11,573 bases of DNA from Pseudomonadota bacterium (GTDB lineage: Bacteria > Myxococcota_A > Polyangia > Polyangiales > Polyangiaceae), in the NCBI GenBank assembly GCA_023402175.1, contig JAEXCN010000246.1, positions 1 to 11,573 on the forward strand, given 5' to 3'. Each line of letters starts with the position of its first letter. Position 1 is the stretch's first letter. The notes under the pieces are model-generated. The model was not told where the DNA came from and did not search any database. It was given only the letters and a program-made list of their open reading frames with translations. Below are positions 6,070 through 11,573 of this stretch, piece by piece. Made by a program: the position numbers and the translations under genes.

Positions 6070-6100
6070 TCGTGTCCTAGGTCAGTCAACGAGGACACAA
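6070..6100 (+). repeat. Palindromic repeat copy 2
   Basis: Arms gtgtcct (6072-6078) and aggacac (6092-6098) flank a 13-base centre with the same aggtcagtcaac as copy 1. The core 29 bp is 6072-6100, starting exactly 49 bp after the copy 1 core, and 20 unrelated GC-rich bases separate them. The only two differences are cg against ga just before the right arm. It ends 72 bp before the zinc-ribbon gene. Confidence 0.7.
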
Positions 6101-6172
6101 GCCCGCAGGAGGCGCCCGGCCCGCGCGGCGTCGCTGGGTTCGCATGCCCCACTGGTCTCATGTCAGGCCACG

Positions 6173-6694
6173 ATGACGAGCGACCGCTCTGTCGGTCATG
6201 ATGCAGCGATGGACCTGTCGGGACGCGGCCCGGCGTATCGGGGACGGACGGTCCGCTGCCCCGGATGCTCGGAGGAGATGCGCTGCGAGGCCGTGCCCTC
6301 CGCGGAGATCGACGTCTGTGATGCCTGCGGTGGGCTCTGGGTCGACTGGTTCGACGGTGAGGTCGAGACGTTGGCGGCCGAGGCCGAAGCCGCGCGCGTC
6401 GAACGAGGCGCTCCTCCTCCTGCGCGCGCCGGATCGGCCGCCCGCGGCGGCTCGGGTGTTTGCCCGCGTTGCCAGCAGGCGCTGACGACGGAGCTCTATC
6501 GGTTCAGCGATGCGACCGACGACGAGCTCGTCACGGGGGTCGAGCTCCTCCGCTGCTCGGAGTGCGCCGGGAGCTTCGTGCCGCGTGGAAGCGCGCACCT
6601 CTTGCTCGACAGAGTCCGCGAGCCACGCGCGGTGACGCTCTGGGAGGCGTTCGTCGCGCGGCTCCAACGGCTCGTCGGGAGACACCGACAGTGA
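6173..6694 (+). CDS. Double zinc-ribbon (TFIIB-type) protein
   Basis: 173 residues from the ATG at 6173. An ATG at 6209 (residue 13) is an alternative that would leave the gaccg-ctctgt-cggtc hairpin (6182-6197) in the leader. Two zinc ribbons of the zf-TFIIB family are visible. The first has C29, C32, C49, C52 (CPGC ... CDACGGLWVDWFDGE, the family's typical CxxCgGxWld motif). The second has C97, C100, C128, C131 (CPRC ... CSECAGSFVPRG). An Ala/Glu/Pro linker (66-94) joins them and a basic amphipathic helix ends the protein. Members of this family are common and poorly characterised. Metal binding is well supported; a nucleic-acid or protein-binding role is only inferred. There is no clear partner in the neighbourhood, and it is transcribed in the same direction as nuoI and the kinase gene. 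Confidence 0.85.
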   Translation: MTSDRSVGHDAAMDLSGRGPAYRGRTVRCPGCSEEMRCEAVPSAEIDVCDACGGLWVDWFDGEVETLAAEAEAARVERGAPPPARAGSAARGGSGVCPRCQQALTTELYRFSDATDDELVTGVELLRCSECAGSFVPRGSAHLLLDRVREPRAVTLWEAFVARLQRLVGRHRQ

Positions 6695-6712
6695 CCTCGT
6701 GAGACGGCGTTG

Positions 6713-6738
6713 TGACGCGTAAATCAGACATGACGCGT
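6713..6738 (+). repeat. Direct repeat tgacgcgt x2
   Basis: tgacgcgt occurs at 6713-6720 and 6731-6738, 18 bp apart start to start (slightly under two helical turns). It lies just after the zinc-ribbon gene and about 85 bp before the possible promoter of the kinase-TPR gene. It could be a paired binding site for a regulator, but chance is not excluded in GC-rich DNA. Confidence 0.3.
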
Positions 6739-6822
6739 GACCCGATTTTCTCGTGTAGGTACGGCGCGTTGCGCCATGGAATTTGGCCCTGTTTTTTGGG
6801 CTGTCCGCGCGGAATTTTCCGC

Positions 6823-6828
6823 TAAGCT
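6823..6828 (+). promoter_or_regulatory. Possible -10 element of the kinase-TPR gene
   Basis: TAAGCT sits in an AT-rich island of the 233-bp gap (gaattt, gtttttt and ggaattttcc between 6779 and 6820). The 11-bp context tccgctaagct is identical to the one upstream of the truncated kinase at 141-151. The -35 match is poor. It would give a leader of about 93 bases to the ATG at 6928. Confidence 0.35.
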
Positions 6829-6911
6829 CCCGCGGCCTTTCACCCTTGATGCGCCACCGCGATTGCGAGCCACCTCGAATCGCGAGACCGTGCGGACCGG
6901 CCTCTATCCGC

Positions 6912-6917
6912 GAGGAA
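6912..6917 (+). promoter_or_regulatory. Ribosome-binding site of the kinase-TPR gene
   Basis: gaggaa, 10 bases before the ATG at 6928, is a good Shine-Dalgarno and decides the start. An ATG at 6918 is in another frame that closes after 13 codons. Confidence 0.7.
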
Positions 6918-6927
6918 ATGCAGCAAC

Positions 6928-9900
6928 ATGAACCCGACGATCGACATTGTGCGCGGTGAGCTCGAGCGCCTCTTCACGCTCGAAGAAATGACGAAGATGA
7001 GCGAGCGCCTCCTCGGCCTCGCGCCAGACGAGGTCGGCGGCCAGAGCGCGAAGGGCAGCTTCGCCCTCGCGCTCACGGAGCGCTGCTTCGACGGCGATCG
7101 CATCGACGCGCTCGTCGATGTCATCCTGCACTCGCGCAAGGAGGTCGATCCTCGCGTCCGTGACATCGTCACGCTGCTCGGGAAAGAGGAGCTCGCGCCC
7201 GGACGTCAGCTCGGCGACTTCACGATCCAGAAGAAGATCGGCGAGAGCGATCTCGGGATCGTCTACCAGGCGATCCGGCAGGACGGCGGCGCGAGCGCCA
7301 CGTACGCGCTGAAGGTCCTCCGCCGCGAAGCTGCGCGCGATCGTCGCGCGGTGCACCGCTTCCTCACGGCGAACCGTCTCATCGGCACGGTCGATCATCC
7401 GGGCCTCCCGCGTCACCTCGAGGCTGGCGAGATCGAGCACGGCGTCTTCTACGTCGCGTACCAGTTCATCGAGGCGCAGCCGCTCGCCGCCCGCCTCGCG
7501 CGCACGGGCCCGGTTTCGTACGCGGACCTCCGTCCGATCCTCCGCGGGATCCTCGAGCCGCTCGCGGCCCTCCACAAGGCGCATCTCGTCCACGGCGATC
7601 TGAAGGCCGAGAACATCCTCGTGTCGCCGCGCGCCGAGGGCGACGTCAACGTCTGCCTCATCGACTTCGGCAGCGATCGCCTCCGCCTCCGGAGCGTCGC
7701 AGCCAACGGGCACACCGGTCTGCTCGCGGTCTACGGCTCGCCGAAGACGGTGGCGCCCGAGATCGTGCGCGGTCGTCCGGCCGATCCGAAGAGCGACGTC
7801 TACGCATTCGGCGCCGTCCTCTACGAGCTCCTCACGGGCAAGCCGGTCTTCCACCACGAGAGCGCGACGGACGCTGCGTTCGCGCACCTGTCGAACGAGC
7901 CCGAGCCGCCGAGCCAGCGCGCTCCTCGCGGCTCCGTGACGGGCGACATCGACAGCTTCGTCCTCACGCTGCTCCAGAAGGATCCCGCGCGCCGTCCGAA
8001 GGACGCGCAGGCCGTCCTCGACGCGCTCGACTCGATCGGCCGCGCCTCGGCACAGATGCGCGCCGCCGGCGGCATCGCGCCCGAGAAGGTCCAGCAGATG
8101 ATCGACAACCTCCTCGCGGCGCCGAGCGACGTCGAGGTCGCGCTCACGCTCGAGAACGCCGTGGAGCAGGGCGCCGATCCGATCCGCGTCGGCGATGCGT
8201 TCGCGGCGGCGGCGGCGCAGGTGCGCGGCGGCTCCGACGACGAGAGCGAGACGAAGAAGGGGCTCCTCTTCCGCGCGGCGCGTATCTTCGACGGCGCAGC
8301 TCGCGACAAGGCGCGCGCCGAGCAGACCTACGCGGCGATCATCGAGATCGATCCGCAGGACGACATCGCGCTCGTCGGGCTCGAGGAGGCGCGCAAGGCG
8401 CTCGGCAAGTACGAGGAGCTCGTCGAGATGCTCCTCGAGAAGAGCCAGTCGGCGCCTGCGGGAGAAGAGCGCGGTCGTGCGCTCGCCGAGATCGGACGTC
8501 TGTATGCGACCGAGCTCGACGATCCCGATCAGGCGGTCGTCGCGTTCGCGCAGGCGCTCTGCGAAGCGCCGCAGAACGACGAATACGCCGCCGAGGTCGA
8601 ACGCCTCTGCGGGACGAAGCACGCGACCTGGTCCGAGCAGCTCGAGACGATCGGCGAGGCCATCAAGGCCGGCACGCTCGCGCAGGCCGACCAGCTCGCG
8701 CTCATGGCGCGCGCGGCCCGTTGGTACGAGCAGAAGCTCGGACGCGCCGACATGGCGCTCGCCGCGTACCAGCAGGTGCTCGCGGGCGATCCCGCCAACG
8801 AGGCCGCGGCCGAGGGCATGACCGGCATCTACCGCCGCGCGCAGCAGTGGCCGGAGCTCGTCTCCGTCCTCATGGCCCGCGCCGATGTCGCGCCGAGCGC
8901 GCCGAAGGCCCGTGACCTCCGCGCCGAGGCCGCCGAGATCCTCGAGACGCGCCTCAACGACGCGGCGCGTGCGCGCGACCTCTTCATGACCGTCCTCGCC
9001 GACGATCCGGGTCACGCGCGCGCGTGTGATGCGATGGCGCGCATCGCCGAGCGCACGGGCGACTTCGTCACGCTCGCGCAGGTGCTCGAGCGCCGGGCCG
9101 AGGCTCGCCGCGGGATGGAGAAGGCCGAGGCGCTCGCGAAGGTCGCCGAGGTCTACGAGGATCACCTCAACGATCTCTCCGAGGCGACGCGCCGGTTCGA
9201 AGCCGTCCTCGCGATCGATCCGACGAACCTCAACGCGCTGAAGGGCCTCGATCGCATCTTCAACCGCACGGGCAAGTACCGTGAGCTGCTCGAGGTGCTG
9301 CAGCGCCAGATCCAGTCGGCGGCGACGCCGCGCCAGAAGATCAACCTCTACGAGCGCATCGCGGGCCTCCACGACGAAGAGTTCCTCGATCATGCGGCCG
9401 CAGCCGAAGCGCTCGAGGCGATCCTCGCGATCGACCCGTCCCACGACGGCGCGCTGAGCGCGCTCGCTCGCCACTACCGCGCGCTCGAGAAGTGGGAGCC
9501 GGTCGCCGCGCTGTACGAGAAGCACGCGTCGGTGACGGCGGATCAGTCCCGCCGGATCGATCTCCTCCTCGCCCGCGCTCGCACGCTCGCCGAGCAGATC
9601 GGCTCGCCCGATCGCGCGACGAAGACCTACGAGCAGATCCTCGCGGTCCAGCCGTCGCACGCCGGCGCGCTCGAGGCGCTCGCGCAGCTCCGCGAGATGA
9701 GCGGCGACGCGCACGCGGCGCTCAGCGCGATCGAGGCCCTCGCAATGAAGGCGGCGACGCCCGAAGCGAAGGCCGAGCAGTGGATGCGCGCGGCGCGCCT
9801 CCTCGAGACGCGTGGCGACAAGGACAGCGCGATCGAGCGCTACAAGCTCGCTCTCGACGCGAACCCGCGCGATCCGGCTGCGAGCTCGGCGCTGCGCAAG

Positions 9901-11573
9901 GCCTACGCCTCGCGCAATGACTGGCTCAGCGTCGTCGGTCTCATCGAGAAGGAGCTCCACACCGCCGAGAGCGATCTCGCGCGCGCTCGCCTCTGGGCCG
10001 AGCTCGCGAAGGTGCACCACTCGCAGCTCGTCGATCCGCAGAAGGCGGAGACGGCAGCGAAGAAGTCGACCGAGCTCGACCCGTCGAATGCCGATGCGCT
10101 GATGGTGCTCGGAGACCTCGCGTTCGAGGCCGGCCGCATGCTCGAGGCCTCGAAGCACTACGAGAGCCTCGTGAACCGCACGGGCGTCCTCGCGAAGGAC
10201 GACGCCGTCCGCGTCCTCGTGCGCTTCATGGAGGCGTTCGGAAAGACGCAGTCGCGCCCCTCGATCCCGGGCGGCGCTTCGGGACCGCTCTCTCAGACGG
10301 ACCTGTCGGGCCCGCCGAGCGGCGCATGGGTCGGCGGTGGTCCGTCGAGCCAGAGCCGCATCTCCGTCGTGCCGACCGCGTCGGGAAGCCTCCCGCCGCC
10401 GCCGGTCACGAACCCGCGCATGGTCGCCGCCGTCGACGCGCTGAAGCAGCTCGCTCCGCAGGACGTCGACGCGCTCGCCCGCGCTGCGAACGCGCTGTTC
10501 GAGTTCGGCGATCCGCAGAGCGCGTACGGGATGACCGAGGAGCTGTTCAAGAAGTACGGCAGCGTCCTCGCCGGTTCCGAACGCGCCGAGGCGCTCTATC
10601 ACCTCGGTGAGAGCGCGCGCCGCTCGGGCAACCTCGACGCCTCGATCCAGCCGCTCCGCGAGGCAGCGGATCTCGATCCGTCGAACCCGCGTCCGTACCG
10701 CGCGCTCGCCAAGGTGTACGACGAGAAGGGCGAGTGGCAGAGCGCCATCAACGTCCGCAAGTCGCGCCTCCAGCTCGCGACGGGTAGCGAGCGCTTCGAG
10801 CTCCTTCTCGAAATCGGCGACGTGATGTTCGGCAAGCTGAACGATCGCGACGGCGCGTCGAAGGCCTACACGCAGGCCCTCGAGGAGCGTCCGGACGATC
10901 GCAAGCTTCTCACGAAGCTGATGCAGCTCTACTCGGAGACGCAGGACTGGTCGAAGCTCGTCGACGTCGTCCTCCGCCTCGCCGACTTCGTCGAGGATCC
11001 GAAGCAGCGTGCGAAGTACATGCACACGGCTGCGACGATCGCGTCGAAGCACACCGGTGAGATCGACAAGGCCCTCGAGTTCTACAAGAAGGCCCTCGAG
11101 CTCGAGCCGAGCAACGACAAGGCGCTAAACGAGTCGATCGAGCTCTATCGCCAGAAGGGCCAGAACGACGAAGTCGAGCGGCTCCTCAAGACGCAGCTCG
11201 ATCAGGCGAAGGTCGCGCAGGACCGCGACAAGATCGTCAAGGTCCTCGACAAGCTCGGCGAGCTCTATCAGAAGTTCCTGAACGAGCCGGATCTCGCGGT
11301 CGACGCCTTCGAGGCCGCGCAGGCCTTCGACCCCGAGGATCGCGCACGCGCCGAGAAGCTCGCCGAGATCTACGCGGCCGATCCGGGCCAGTACCTCGAC
11401 AAGGCCGTTGGCGCGCAGGCGGGGATCCTCCGGAAGAACCCGTACCGCGTCGAGAGCTACAAGCTCCTTCGCAAGCTCTACACCGACTCGAAGAAGGCGG
11501 ACCCCGCGTGGTGCCTCTGCCAGGCGCTCTCGATCCTCCGTCTCGCCGAGCCGGACGAGGAGCGCTTCTACCG
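6928..11573 (+). CDS. Giant protein: EAD-like N-terminus, atypical Ser/Thr kinase domain, long TPR-like solenoid (3' end outside window)
   Basis: Open for 1548 codons to the window edge. Residues ~9-80 form a helical domain (ELERLFTLEEMTKMSERLLG ... DRIDALVDVIL) resembling effector-associated domains. Residues ~96-370 are a Hanks-type kinase. The ATP lysine K129, catalytic D224 and K226 in HGDLKAEN, N229, D246-F247-G248, APE-like 276-278, D290 in SDVYAFG and R356 are all kept. The glycine loop reads GESDLG (105-110, Ser for the middle Gly), and the helix-C segment RFLTANR (144-150) lacks the usual Glu. From ~440 on there are TPR-like helical pairs with a 'dP.n..AL' motif at P476, 548, 622, 694, 765, 837, 909, 980, 1052, then 1251, 1322, 1394 and 1469, about 72 residues apart. 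A Ser/Pro/Gly linker (1108-1163) interrupts the array. It is probably a cytoplasmic signalling scaffold; the substrate is unknown. No membrane segment is seen within the window. Confidence 0.9.
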   Translation, partial: MNPTIDIVRGELERLFTLEEMTKMSERLLGLAPDEVGGQSAKGSFALALTERCFDGDRIDALVDVILHSRKEVDPRVRDIVTLLGKEELAPGRQLGDFTIQKKIGESDLGIVYQAIRQDGGASATYALKVLRREAARDRRAVHRFLTANRLIGTVDHPGLPRHLEAGEIEHGVFYVAYQFIEAQPLAARLARTGPVSYADLRPILRGILEPLAALHKAHLVHGDLKAENILVSPRAEGDVNVCLIDFGSDRLRLRSVAANGHTGLLAVYGSPKTVAPEIVRGRPADPKSDVYAFGAVLYELLTGKPVFHHESATDAAFAHLSNEPEPPSQRAPRGSVTGDIDSFVLTLLQKDPARRPKDAQAVLDALDSIGRASAQMRAAGGIAPEKVQQMIDNLLAAPSDVEVALTLENAVEQGADPIRVGDAFAAAAAQVRGGSDDESETKKGLLFRAARIFDGAARDKARAEQTYAAIIEIDPQDDIALVGLEEARKALGKYEELVEMLLEKSQSAPAGEERGRALAEIGRLYATELDDPDQAVVAFAQALCEAPQNDEYAAEVERLCGTKHATWSEQLETIGEAIKAGTLAQADQLALMARAARWYEQKLGRADMALAAYQQVLAGDPANEAAAEGMTGIYRRAQQWPELVSVLMARADVAPSAPKARDLRAEAAEILETRLNDAARARDLFMTVLADDPGHARACDAMARIAERTGDFVTLAQVLERRAEARRGMEKAEALAKVAEVYEDHLNDLSEATRRFEAVLAIDPTNLNALKGLDRIFNRTGKYRELLEVLQRQIQSAATPRQKINLYERIAGLHDEEFLDHAAAAEALEAILAIDPSHDGALSALARHYRALEKWEPVAALYEKHASVTADQSRRIDLLLARARTLAEQIGSPDRATKTYEQILAVQPSHAGALEALAQLREMSGDAHAALSAIEALAMKAATPEAKAEQWMRAARLLETRGDKDSAIERYKLALDANPRDPAASSALRKAYASRNDWLSVVGLIEKELHTAESDLARARLWAELAKVHHSQLVDPQKAETAAKKSTELDPSNADALMVLGDLAFEAGRMLEASKHYESLVNRTGVLAKDDAVRVLVRFMEAFGKTQSRPSIPGGASGPLSQTDLSGPPSGAWVGGGPSSQSRISVVPTASGSLPPPPVTNPRMVAAVDALKQLAPQDVDALARAANALFEFGDPQSAYGMTEELFKKYGSVLAGSERAEALYHLGESARRSGNLDASIQPLREAADLDPSNPRPYRALAKVYDEKGEWQSAINVRKSRLQLATGSERFELLLEIGDVMFGKLNDRDGASKAYTQALEERPDDRKLLTKLMQLYSETQDWSKLVDVVLRLADFVEDPKQRAKYMHTAATIASKHTGEIDKALEFYKKALELEPSNDKALNESIELYRQKGQNDEVERLLKTQLDQAKVAQDRDKIVKVLDKLGELYQKFLNEPDLAVDAFEAAQAFDPEDRARAEKLAEIYAADPGQYLDKAVGAQAGILRKNPYRVESYKLLRKLYTDSKKADPAWCLCQALSILRLAEPDEERFY

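Noticed and set aside
6023..6100. Minimal CRISPR array (two 29-bp repeats)
   Set aside because: Only two copies, the intervening sequence is 20 bp and GC-only low complexity, and no cas gene is present. Partial palindromes fit an operator or REP-like repeat better.
6737..6931. A 64-residue frame in the gap before the kinase-TPR gene
   Set aside because: It covers the AT-rich promoter-like region and has no ribosome-binding site or recognisable features.
6904..11052. A 1382-codon open frame on the minus strand
   Set aside because: It lies fully opposite the kinase-TPR gene. Its composition (Arg, Leu, Glu, Ala, Val, Asp runs) is the complement of GC-rich coding sequence, and it shows no domain, while the plus frame has clear kinase motifs.

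Overview
The window is a high-GC chromosomal segment. Its gene content fits a Myxococcota bacterium of the Polyangia (Labilithrix/Sorangium-like) type. The reasons are PknB-type Ser/Thr kinases, a very long kinase-TPR protein, an Asp/Ala-linker lipoprotein, zinc-ribbon and winged-helix-like small proteins, and a scattered complex I gene set with a short NuoG. The taxonomic call is inference from style, not from a marker gene.

Left part (1-1218): the Pro-rich end of one unknown protein, then a scar. A Ser/Thr kinase gene on + keeps only about its first 75 codons. A lipoprotein gene on - runs into it from the other side and also loses its 3' end at the same place (about 394-420). A gap of about 380 bp without a convincing gene follows.

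Middle (1219-5933): a small protein with a disordered basic N-terminus and a winged-helix-like C-terminus, then three respiratory complex I genes. nuoG and nuoH are 33 bp apart. nuoI is set off by 239 bp that hold degenerate 7-bp repeats, a perfect 14-bp stem hairpin (probable terminator), a 10-bp tandem duplication and a possible promoter almost touching the nuoI start. NuoG, NuoH and NuoI are neighbours in the complex: NuoG and NuoI carry Fe-S clusters of the peripheral arm, and NuoH is the membrane subunit forming the quinone chamber entrance. NuoG is shorter than the classical enzyme. NuoH has an extra periplasmic loop with two cysteines and an extra C-terminal hydrophobic segment.

Right part (5934-11573): a gap with two near-identical 29-bp partly palindromic repeats, a protein with two zinc ribbons, and the start of a giant gene (at least 1548 codons, running off the window). 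Its product begins with a small helical domain resembling the adaptor-like effector-associated domains of bacterial conflict and signalling proteins. Next comes a kinase domain with altered glycine loop and helix-C glutamate positions. The rest is a long TPR-like solenoid with a strikingly constant period of about 72 residues, interrupted once by a Ser/Pro/Gly linker.

The most interesting candidates are this multidomain kinase-TPR protein, the twin palindromic repeats after nuoI, and the double-truncation scar. No phage, IS element, CRISPR array, tRNA or rRNA was seen.
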